29,981 nucleotides of DNA, from the NCBI GenBank assembly GCA_003427395.1, contig BFEA01000023.1, positions 4,973,428 to 5,003,408 of the forward strand, given 5' to 3'. Within the stretch, counting starts at the first letter, position 1. Every line of letters begins with the position of its first letter. Shown piece after piece: positions 18,735 through 27,800 of the stretch. The position numbers were made by a program, and so were the translations under genes. Source of the stretch: Chara braunii (lineage: Eukaryota > Streptophyta > Charophyceae > Charales > Characeae). The notes beneath the pieces are model-generated. The model was not told the origin of the DNA and searched no databases. It worked only from the letters and a program-made list of their open reading frames with translations.

Positions 18735-19198
18735 AATTAATCATTGCATGCAATCAATCAGGAACGGTCATCGAAGGTGGGGGAGGTGGGCAGACACAGT
18801 GAATCTTGATGATGATGCGTTTAATCATTTGTCGTCTGCATCTAGAGTGCTCACAAGCTCCATTGAACGTCGATCGCTCTATGACTTTCTCTTTTGGTGT
18901 TCCTTCTCAATTTTGTATCTGATCTTAGATTTGGTTGGGATACAAATGTAATGTCCACCATCTTCCTCCTCTACGACATTACCAGTCGCGACCGATTACA
19001 GGTTTCCACCCTCTTTCCCTAAATGGAACGTCGTTCGAGTGGCTTATCATTTTTCTGTATTTAATGTTTAAATTAGTCTGGATACATAGAGAGATATAAT
19101 GCCCCTGCACTCTTTCCTGGGGAAGGCGGTGCTTAATCCACAGTCAGGTTTGTATCTGACAGGTGACAATCGTATTGTTTTTTTCTTTTCGTTCAAGT
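18734..19198. other. no gene seen
   Basis: Mixed sequence between the GA tract and the foldback element. No recognised feature. Confidence 0.35.
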
Positions 19199-19629
19199 GT
19201 ACGCTTCATTCATCCGATTTCGGCTTACCGGGTTTTGCCACCTGTACTGCTGGAGAGTGGAGACTGAAGGACTGTGGGAACCACCATGACACCCCACGTT
19301 TCCTATGCTCGAGCATCATCAGTTCAATACCACTGCATGCCAAATTCGATTTTACAGTGCACTGTGGCATGACAAAGAGCGAAAACTCCAATTGGATAAA
19401 ACACTGCACTCCAAATTCGGGTCAGGAACATTGAAGATGAGTTTTCTCTTTTTGCCATGCCACACTGCATTGTAAAATTGATTTTGGCGCGCAGTGGTGT
19501 TGAACTAATGAATCTCGATCGGAAGACACGTGGGATGTCGTGGTGGTCCCCACAGTCCTTCAGTCTCCTCTCTACATCAGTACAAGTGGCAAAACCCGGT
19601 AGGCGGAAATTCGGATGAGTGAAGCGTAC
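19199..19629. mobile_element. 431-bp foldback element (190-bp inverted arms)
   Basis: The left arm 19199-19388 starts GTACGCTTCATTCATCCGA and is matched in inverted form by the right arm 19439-19629, which ends TCGGATGAGTGAAGCGTAC. Pairing runs along the whole arm (GGGTTTTGCCAC with GTGGCAAAACCC; GACTGAAGGACTGTGGG with CCCACAGTCCTTCAGTC; TGTGGCATG with CATGCCACA; GAAAACTC with GAGTTTTC), with about 10-15% mismatch. The loop is 50 nt. A transcript would fold into one long hairpin. It has no coding capacity and could be a foldback MITE or a small-RNA-producing locus. No target duplication was identified. Confidence 0.85.
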
Positions 19630-19842
19630 GTGTGATTCTTTAGGTTATGCATAACTTATTAGGTTATGCATACTAACATTAGGACTATCCCAACCAAATC
19701 ATGTCATTTTCTATAGTCATATGGATAGGCATGCGTTTATTTAAATACACTGGAATCTGTTGTCGCTGAATTGAGTCAGTCGGAATAGAGGTGGAGCAAA
19801 CTTACGTAGTCACTAATGAATGAAGATAAATACAGTAAGTGT

Positions 19843-19985
19843 TCTACTCTTACGTGTCGCTACGGTGCTCTTAAGTCCTCGTGAGTCTTTAGGTGTCTCT
19901 AACGTGTCCTCAAAGTGCTCGTAAGTGTTCTCTTAAGCGCTCTTGAGTGTCCTCTTAAGTGCTTTGAGTGGTCTTAAGTGTCTCT
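19843..19985 (+). repeat. degenerate minisatellite, unit about 15-20 bp
   Basis: Variants of GTGCTCTTAAGTGTCCTC follow one another (CTCTTAAGTCCTCGTGAG, CTCTTAAGCGCTCTTGAG, CTCTTAAGTGCTTTGAG). No coding role is apparent. Confidence 0.75.
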
Positions 19986-20335
19986 CCCTCCTTTCTTTGG
20001 ATCTCCGCCTGATCTCCTCTTCTCTTTGCCATCCGTCTGCCCTCCCTCCTCCTTCGCAATCCTTTCTCCGCTCGACCTCTGCCTTCCCTCCTCCCTCGGC
20101 CTTCCCTCCTCTCTCCTTCCTTCTTAGGCCCTTCCTCCTCCTTCGGCCTTCCTCGTCCCTCGTCCCTCGGCCTTTTGTCCCTCCCCCCCCCTTCCTCCCT
20201 TAGGCCTTCTTCCTCGACCCTCCATCCCTCGTCTCGCCTTCCTCTCATGACCCTTCCTCCCCCTCCTCCGTCCATGTGCACTCCCTCCCACCTCCCTTAG
20301 CCATTTACCCTCCCTCCCTCCTTTTTCCCCTCTGC
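19985..20335 (+). repeat. pyrimidine-rich minisatellite tract
   Basis: About 350 bp of C and T with few purines, built from variants of CCTCCCTCGGCCTTC. Proline/serine-rich translations here are artefacts of composition. Such homopurine-homopyrimidine strands can form triplex (H-) DNA. Confidence 0.85.
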
Positions 20336-20779
20336 ACTAGAGAGTGCATTGTGTTTTTTTTTCCTCTGAAAGGATGTAAACGTGGCACTCCGTATTTCGA
20401 TCCCCTCGCACGCGCGCGCGCGTGCGCGAGAGAGAGAGAGAAAGAGAGAGAGGATGCGTCTCTTAGGGTGAATTTAATTTAAGAAAGTCATGACAAAAGG
20501 GTATAAGGGCGAATGGGAGAAGTTAGGGGGGGGAGAGAGAGAGAGAGAGAGAGATGAGTTGGACGAAAAGCATAAGGAGGAGGAATAAAACATCGATTGG
20601 AAGACAGTGAGGAGGAAGAAGAACGTGAACATGAAGCGTTATCCGTCTAGGTCATGCGAATCATCTCTGAGTCTGTGGACAGAAAAAAAAAAAAAAAAAC
20701 AATTAATCGAGTGAAATAAAAGATTTTGATCTAATTCAACCAGAGGGAAAAAGAAAGGTGCACACGTGCGCGCGCGACA

Positions 20780-20814
<35 letters not shown>

Positions 20815-21205
20815 GAGCGGAACAACATGAGGAAGACGGGAGCTTGTCCAAATATGCAAAGGGGGAATTGTGTTCGATGAGAATATGCAATAAGCCATGT
20901 TTTATCCCTTTGGCTCGGGCATCAAACATGCATAGTGCACGATCGGATCACAAGAGTGATAGTGGTTGCAAGAGAATGTAGAAGATGTGCATTGAAGTTT
21001 GTGACAGGAGCGGGGGGCTTCAGTTCATGTGCTAGATGCAACAGTCGAAAGTCGCTTGCTGCGTACACATGACACTGGAAAAGTGGATTATAGAATAGGT
21101 GTCATGTTGACGTAAGGAAGATTCTCCCACTTATTTCAGAACGAGAAGCAATTGCTTGTTTCTTTGTGTGTGATCTTCACAAATACATATCTGTCTCCGG
21201 GTGCA
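20336..21205. other. simple-repeat-rich interval, no gene
   Basis: (CG)n followed by (GA)n at 20406-20452, (GA)n at 20534-20553, poly(A) at 20682-20699, then CGCGCG-(AC)n-poly(A) at 20767-20812. Alternating CG/CA tracts are Z-DNA-prone. No recognisable coding frame. Confidence 0.6.
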
Positions 21206-21206
21206 T

Positions 21207-21280
<74 letters not shown>

Positions 21281-21281
21281 N

Positions 21282-21356
<75 letters not shown>
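21206..21356 (+). repeat. (GT)n-(GA)n compound microsatellite with an N
   Basis: (GT)n switches to (GA)n at about 21237 and continues to 21356. An N at 21281 marks an unresolved length, so the true tract may be longer. Confidence 0.95.
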
Positions 21357-21358
<2 letters not shown>

Positions 21359-21602
21359 GATAGAAAGAGACACGAGATGTGAGATTGACGTGCTGATAGA
21401 AAAGAGAAAGGAGAAAGAGAGGTGAGGAGGAGGATCAAATCACTTCATATCACAGTGATTAAAGTCTTTTACTGTTCTAGTGGGTTGGACTGTGACGAAC
21501 TAGCTTCCTAGGACGCGTTGTTGTTTGCACCCCTTCTTCACCTCCTGTTGGATGCACAAACGGGTAACGGGTAGCTGAAAATTCAGGAACGAAAATTATG
21601 AG

Positions 21603-21900
21603 GTGAGAGTTTTGAGCAGTCTGAAAATCCCGAATGGTCCTGAAGTGGTGAAAGGTCCGAAGACCATGAAAACCACCTGTTTAGGCAGGCTGCATCCTGA
21701 AGTGGTGAAGTGAGAGTTTTAGGTAGTCTGGAAATCCTGAATGGTCATGAAGTGGTGAAAGGTCCGAAGACTCTGAAAACCAGCTTTTTAGGCAGGCTTC
21801 ATCCTGAAGTGGTGAAGGGTGTCCTGAAGTGGTGAAAGGTCCGAAGACCCTGAAAACCACCTATTTAGGGAGGCTGCATTCTGGGTGTCTTGAAGTGGTG
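21603..21900 (+). repeat. 107-bp minisatellite, about 2.5 units
   Basis: GTGAGAGTTTT begins units at 21603 and 21710. Each contains TGAAGTGGTGAAAGGTCCGA, AGAC-TGAAAACCA and TTAGGCAGGCT-CATCC. A partial third unit follows from about 21820 after a short internal duplication of TCCTGAAGTGGTGAA. Confidence 0.8.
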
Positions 21901-24658
21901 ATGAAAAATACGATTGTTGTTAATCTTCTCTCGTTTGATGGGGGTTGTATACTATCTTTTTTGTTATATCCTTTTTGCACTTTTAACATTTTGGTGAACT
22001 TGCATGGATGACTCTGGGTTTAGGATGTTTGGTAACTTCACAATTTTTGACAAAGGCTGCGTTCGTAGTTTCATGGGTCTTTTTGACGCTCTTGAATTTC
22101 TCTCGCAAAGTCTAAATTAAAATTTGTTTTAGGATTTCGGCGATGGACTTTTTATTCACCGATGTTTCATGTGGCGGTCTTTTTCCTAAAATTTTCGACC
22201 TTTCATTTCCTTGCAGCCAACTAACTTCTGTGATCTCAAGCATGCGCTATCTCTCTCCTGCAGATCATAGCCTCTGTTCTTAAGTGTTTTTTTCTTCTCT
22301 CCCCACAATTCACTCCGACAACTATGACTGTCTTATTCCCTCTCCTCGTCTCTTCTTCCTCTTGCTGATCCTTGTTTATTTTCATGCCACCTTGTATATA
22401 TTTCTCACTTCCATCTGCTTCCTCCTTGAATCCTTGGTGGGTTAGAATAATAGCAGAGGTCGGATTGCTGTGTGGCAAGCGGCTACGTCCTCCACACCTC
22501 GGTTCAATCAGCCGCAAGCCCTTATGATGCCTCGACATGAATGTTTTATCCCCCTCTCTTTCACCCTTTACAGGCATGTGAGCCTCCCCATTTGTGCAAC
22601 TATACAGCTCGTAAGTTTTTTTTTTTTTCGCTTCCGTCTTTCGCTCCAAGCTGGCTTGGACAGAGCAGCTGACAAGCTTGGTGGTTAGTGGGTGGGAAAG
22701 TCTCGACGGGTCGATTGTGCGCAGGTGAGATCTATACATAGCGACGATGGACTGCAAGGCGTGACGGATCTGTGTGGTTGCTGGGTTGACGGGGTGATGA
22801 CCGCTATGGTGATTGTTGGGTGTTAAGTGACAGATTGTCGGTGCTCATGCGTACATGGTTTGCTAAGTGGGTATTGGCAAGAGTAAGAGAGTGGGGCAAG
22901 GTACTTCGACTTCATTTTTGGATGAATGTTTGATCGTTGTGGGTGGCGAGAGCATTTATTTTCAAGCTATTTTTTGGATCTCTATGTTTCACATTTCAAT
23001 GTGATAGGTTGGTGACATTATAGTCGAATGGTGGTCCACTGCATCTCTTTCTTACAATGCAATGTATATGGATGTGATCGATGACTTGACTGAGTTGGAT
23101 CTAACGGTTAATGAATGTCTTTTGCATACGTAGGGTACAAGGTTTTGAGGTTTGGATGATGTTAGCTTACTCACGACAGTTTTGTTCAACCATAGCTTTG
23201 CGATCCTTCCCGTACACATGCGTTCCACGAAACCACAAAAGTATTTCTATACAATGTAGAACTACCACGTATCTGGTAATGGAATGTCCGTTAGGCTACG
23301 ACACAAATTCATCATCCCTATCTCTTTCCTAGCGATTTGCAGTGCTCATCATTTGTTAGTTCAGGCTTTGTGATTGCGGATACCATTTCTGCTCCCCATT
23401 CGATCTTGTTGTCATCATATAATGAGCTTACCGTGATATCCTTGTGGTCTAGCATACCCTCTCACTGACCCCAAACTTCTACACTTTGAGTGTGGATGCC
23501 AGAAGCGCTTTCGTGAACGAGGGTTTGTTTTCGCACCTCGTAGAGAAGCAGAGGTAGCAGAGCAGATTTCGTGGTTGCGATCATTCGACTACGGCTGTGA
23601 GCTTTGTGACGCACATAAGTGAGTCATCGCTCTGCATACACAACCTTACCTCATGTGGGAGCCTTTATCTCTCGAGTCCATAGTTTCTCTTGTCCTTGGA
23701 GGATTGAGCTTGTTTCTCGCTCTGCATTTTATTATTTGTAACTGAAGGAGTTCGCCGAGCAATCAAAATTAATGTCGGTATTCATACTAGTGATTAGGAA
23801 ACAACATTGAGCATCTGGTTGAGGGGAAAGCCTCTTATGTTGTATGTATGTTTTCTTTACCTGCTCCTTAAATCGACTCTCGGATTAACACCTTTCACTT
23901 ACAATATCTCAACCTGTTTTTTTTTTTTCCTCAGTGTTAGACTGTATAGAGTTTATCCGACATATGGGTACTTTGGCAGGGTGAGGTAAAATATATTTTT
24001 TTTTAATCGACCCGCAACCTGTCCAGTTATCGACGAATGGTATGTGTTGTTGTTGGCAAAATATTCGCCATGGTGATTTTTATTTTATTTTATTTTTTGT
24101 AAAGGTTGTGCAGACTGAGGTATAGGCAAACCCTACGCTGGCAACCGGTGCTTTAATCAGACTCCCACAACACACCCGGGACGAAGGGGGGCATACGACG
24201 TACATAGTTGGGAGAGTAGGGTCACTGAGCGACTAGGTACCATTGGGAGTTTCCCAACTTGGAATGCCATAATGATTTTTGTTGTGGTGTATAAATGTCT
24301 TCTTTTCTCTATCCTTTCACCTTCGGAGAGTTTGTTTCTTCTAATTGAATATGGTCTCGATTCCCGAGCATATTCAGTTGCTGATGTGACAAACTTGTCG
24401 CCAACCATTTTCGTTGTCAAGGTCATCCGGTCTTGTCCACATTTGACGTCTGTTACGCCTCATTATCCCTTGCTTGCGTTTGCCCTGTTGCTGTTATTTC
24501 TTGTTCACTTCATTCTCCGGTATATGGTAATTCAGTCGCTTTACCACCCCTATTTATTTGCATTCAGTCATTTTGCTGCTTCTGTTACGCGCCATCACGT
24601 AATCCATGACCATCATACACTCCACGTCCATCACACAATCTCCACGTGTTCAAGCTTA
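21901..24658. other. no gene seen (possible long intron)
   Basis: 2.7 kb of mildly AT-rich, non-repetitive sequence. The longest minus-strand frame (22236-22757, 173 codons) has no domain that I recognise and is probably chance. I looked for the remaining RAD23-type exons on the + strand and did not find any. If the exon at 18467 is real, this would be intron. Confidence 0.35.
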
Positions 24659-24781
24659 GGGCCTCGCTCCACTACTTTAGAAATGTGCAAAACGAGAGTG
24701 AATCTTCCTCAGAACATGAAAAAAATACACCGCCATAATTATTTTTTTTTTGTGGATGTCGAGAGTAGTGGAGTGGGGCCC
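24659..24781. mobile_element. Harbinger-type MITE (copy A)
   Basis: 123 bp. Left end GGGCCTCGCTCCACTAC; right end GTAGTGGAGTGGGGCCC, whose reverse complement matches at 15 of 17 bases. TTA flanks both sides (24656-24658 and 24782-24784), the 3-bp TWA duplication typical of PIF/Harbinger. Internal AAATGTGCAAAACGAGAGTGAATC matches copy B's AAATGTGCAAAATGAGACTGAATC in structure. Confidence 0.85.
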
Positions 24782-24784
24782 TTA

Positions 24785-25560
24785 GGCTAACCTCCACGTC
24801 CACGGTTGGTTATGACTCACATTTCGTGCTCTGGTCAGGGAGAGAGGCTCGCCTTGGCACTTGACGCTTCATGTGTTTCGCTTCTTATGTATAGGGCAGC
24901 TGATTTAACAAATCTCTTGGAGCTTCGAGGATGTATCTAAAGTTAGGAATGCATCTAGATTCATTGCGATAAGAGCAAAGGAAGTAGGCTAACAACTTTT
25001 GAGTTGTTGGTCTTTGAAGAACTTTACAAAAATGGATTTTGCAATGTTGGTAAACTGGTGTAGAAGAGCTTGAATTATGGGAATACATGTAAACTCTATG
25101 CTTGGTTTGCTATGAATGCCACTATCTATCAAAATCACTATGATATCAAGGCTTGTCCGACAACCGTGTCCATAAGTTAAAGCAATGTCCATGCCCTACA
25201 TTGGCCTACTGATAAAGAGATAAAAAAAAATTGAATTTTGATAGCTCATGTATAATTGAGGTTAGCGGTGAATGCCAGTGTATGTCAAAATCGACGAAGC
25301 TTAATCGACATTCCTCTATGCTTGTTTATAAGTAAATTTTGGCCTAAATTTCCACCTTTATGCCCCTCTGTATTTAAACGAAATACTATAGCATGTGCAC
25401 CTCCCAGCCAAGGAGTGAAGGACACTATATTTCATGCCTGCTCATCAGCAATGCACTTTCTTTTCTGCAAACAAACTCTAGGGCCACCTCTATCCTTGAG
25501 GGCGTGGGCCCAATGGGCTGTGTTCATGCTATGAAAGCATGAACCTAGCCTTTTTTACAT
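24785..25560. other. no gene seen
   Basis: Mostly unassigned. A perfect 9-bp inverted repeat with a 5-nt loop (GTTCATGCT / AGCATGAAC) lies at 25522-25544, just before the palindrome-ended element. Confidence 0.4.
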
Positions 25561-25770
25561 GGCTCCACCGGACCCAGACCTGGACAGCTCATGTCCGGGG
25601 ACCGGACGCATGTCCGGTCGGGTCCGGACATCCGAACACATCTGGACCTCCGGACATGTATGGTTTCGGACGGTCCGGACACGTAAGCAGGTCGGGAAAT
25701 GAACAGACCTCAAACAAAAAAAAATCAACAAAATCTGAAAAAACGTTATGTTATGCAGAATAATAATACA
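25561..25770. mobile_element. palindrome-ended TIR element (truncated third relative)
   Basis: It begins GGCTCCACCGG, comparable with GGCTACCAG and GGGTAACCGG of the other two. The subterminal region repeats GTCCGG/CCGGAC about ten times in both orientations. Then come an A-run, AATCTGAAAAAACGTTATG and TTATGCAGAATAATAAT, homologous to the core at 5443-5480. Homology stops where LINE coding sequence starts at about 25772. No right end was found. Confidence 0.6.
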
Positions 25771-25771
25771 A

Positions 25772-26427
25772 ACCAAAGATGGGTTAAGATCACAGGAAAG
25801 GAGGCTACTCAAATGGCTAGCCTGCTGGAAATGGCGTGGGAAGATATGCAGGACATTCCTACATAGAGACTGGTTGTTCCACGATGGGTATTATCCATGG
25901 TGGTAACACCCTCTACCGTATGGTTGAAGAGTAGAGGGATGGAGATGGAGTTAACGCGCAAACGGTGCAAATGGCCGTTTGAATCGACCACATATGTCTG
26001 GCTAGCATGCCCTTCATCGAGGAGGGTCTTGTTCTGGTGGAGGGACCACTGGAATAGGATCTGCAATATTGCCTTCGTATGGGATAATGACTGGATCCTA
26101 TTTGGTGCAACCCAAGCACAGTTACAGGCATGCAAGAACTGGACCTATGTTGCTACAATCATCTGCGCAGTTCTCTGCTGGGTAATTTGGGAAGAACGAA
26201 ACTCAGTCCTCTTCCACCATAAATTTATGTCAGACCAGTGTATTAAAGAAAAAGTAAAGCATAACATTGTAGTAGCGATCAAGTGTGACTGGTCCAATAA
26301 GGTCTCTAGAACAAGAAGAAAATCAAAGTTTTTGAATTGGTTTAAGAGAATATGGGCTAGAGACAACGGGTTGGCCAAGGTAGTAGGTGAGAAGCTAGAG
26401 ATTTCCCGATGTTTTTTTGCCGCCTAG
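25772..26427 (+). pseudogene. LINE reverse-transcriptase ORF, C-terminal end (5' truncated)
   Basis: The first frame reads LLKWLACWKWRGKICRTFLH then RDWLFHDGYYPWW before a stop. A one-base shift leads into MVVTPSTVWLKSRG (25897) and continues to the TAG at 26425-26427: EFTKKR-like basic segment, WPFESTTYVWLACPSSRRVL, WWRDHWNRICNIAFVWDND, TIICAVLCWVIWEERNSVL. The pattern of an LACPSSRRVLFWW motif (zinc-binding RVT-like region) followed by W-x-IWEERN is typical of the C-terminal region of plant non-LTR retrotransposons. The catalytic reverse transcriptase is absent, as expected for a 5'-truncated insertion. One frameshift is evident. Confidence 0.75.
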
Positions 26428-27024
26428 TAGAGACCTGGACGCTTGGTCCTTAATTCCACAGGAGGAAGGCAACAGTTGGCAGATAAGTGGGGACAGAGGG
26501 AGCATTGCGATGACTCGGGAACCGCATTAGGTTCCACAGACTCAGGTTAGGGACAACTGGTAACATAATTTATAGGAATTAGGATAGCCCCTTGGATCGG
26601 TGAATCCACGACCCGAATTAGGAGACCGTATGAGTAAGGGGCGGTTGTACGAGTATTAGATAAGAATCATAAGGTCCTTGTTTTCTCTCTGCAATAGGAT
26701 TTTGGTAAGTTCAGCAGTGGAATTTAGAACCCTCACCTTTAGGATTTTGGTAGTTATACATAATACGGTAATGTACTATAGTAGGTATAGGTGGTAGTAG
26801 GCCAGATAGGTTTGTGTGTACGATTTTGGTAGTTGTACATAGTACGGTAATGTACTATAGTAGGTATAGGTGGTAGTAGGTCGGATAGGTTTGTGTGTAC
26901 GCAGCCAAGAGTTGTTGGGTCTGTAGTAAAAAGACCTGCAGGCTTTCAGCCTGTGAGCTAAGTTGGATGATGCTTCCAGATACTGGTTTTCACTGGGAGT
27001 AATGTTGAGGACCCCGCCCTCTAA
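26428..27024 (+). other. probable LINE 3' UTR and 3' junction
   Basis: Non-coding, directly after the LINE stop codon, and containing a 79-bp tandem duplication. Tandem repeats in the 3' UTR are seen in several LINE families. No poly(A) tail was found, so the 3' border is uncertain. Confidence 0.4.
26743..26900 (+). repeat. 79-bp tandem duplication
   Basis: 26743-26821 and 26822-26900 both read GATTTTGGTAGTT-TACAT-, GGTAATGTACTATAGTAGG and GATAGGTTTGTGTGTAC, with only about five differences. A further GATTTTGGTA at 26698-26707 is a partial third copy start. Confidence 0.9.
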
Positions 27025-27410
27025 GGGCCTCGTTCCACACCACTACAAATGTAAGGATCCTTACAAAAACATCGTTCCTCCACTCCCTAATGACAAGAAC
27101 ATCGAACCCTAAGTCTGTTTTCACATTCTCGGTTTTTAGGGTCTGCCCTTACACTAAGGGCGCCCCAGGCAAAATGTTCAAAATCTCTAGGGAGCCCCCA
27201 GAAGTGACTAGAAAAGTGAGGGTGAGAGGCCACCAAGAGCGTTTTTCATGGAGAATGTTTTTTAACTTTTGTTTTCCCGGCGAAGCACCGGTGTTCCTGG
27301 TTCACTGCTTCGTGTCCGGCCCTTCGCTTGGGACAGTGGCACCGCCAAAACCCAGTACCGCAGTTTCCAAGGGCCGTTGCGAGACCATTGTAGTCGTTGC
27401 GTGGGGGCCC
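27025..27410. mobile_element. putative Harbinger-type non-autonomous element (copy C)
   Basis: The left end GGGCCTCGTTCCAC-N8-AAATGT has the same motif and spacing as the MITEs at 16825 and 24659, and TAA lies just outside. The right end reverse-complements to GGGCCCCCACGCAACG followed by ACTACAA, mirroring the left's ACTACAA. The outer 3 bp do not match (TAA versus AGA), so either the right end is wrong or the site has mutated. Alternatively the left end belongs to a larger element that includes the SANT-type gene downstream. Confidence 0.45.
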
Positions 27411-27800
27411 AGAGTGCATTGTTCTGGAAGCGGCGGGGCCGCATGGCCATTGGCGGTGGTTCAAATTTGAAATATGCACATGGCAGCACCGTCCCTGCCA
27501 ACGGGCACTTGATAGCAGTTGCTTCGCAACGCAAGCAGGACACAAAGGTCCCTCAGTGGTGGAGATTCACTACAAATGACGGCTGTATAGTCGAGATCAG
27601 ACGCGTTGTCGTTTTCAACACTGCCGACGATTGTGCTGGTGTTCAACTCTCCTCACGTGTGCGCATGGCATACCTCCTCAGGAAGACTGCGATGTTGGCA
27701 TTCGTCCTTGTCGCTTTGCTCATCGTCGTCCTACTGCAATTGTGGTAGGTGTTGAGGCACAACAGGGCTCCTCCACGAAAGAAGGCAACGAAAGAAGGCA

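Noticed and set aside
19280-19345. Possible minus-strand type I hammerhead in the foldback arm (CTGATGA ... GGAAAC ... GTC)
   Set aside because: Stem II is followed by three extra bases before GAAA, an extra C separates the cleavage triplet from stem I, and the other arm (CTAATGA, GGAAGAC) does not keep the core. Chance resemblance is more likely.
22463-22515. tRNA-like A box (TGTGGCAAGCGG) and B box (GGTTCAATC)
   Set aside because: T-stem and acceptor stem do not pair and the anticodon arm is missing. At most a SINE-head relic, with no supporting copies.
22236-22757. 173-codon minus-strand open frame
   Set aside because: No recognisable domain, low-complexity Lys/Glu segments, and no codon or context support. 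Treated as chance.
25425-25450. Minus-strand CTGATGAGCAGGCATGAAA as a hammerhead core
   Set aside because: No stem II pairing between CTGATGA and GAAA, and no matching stem I or III.
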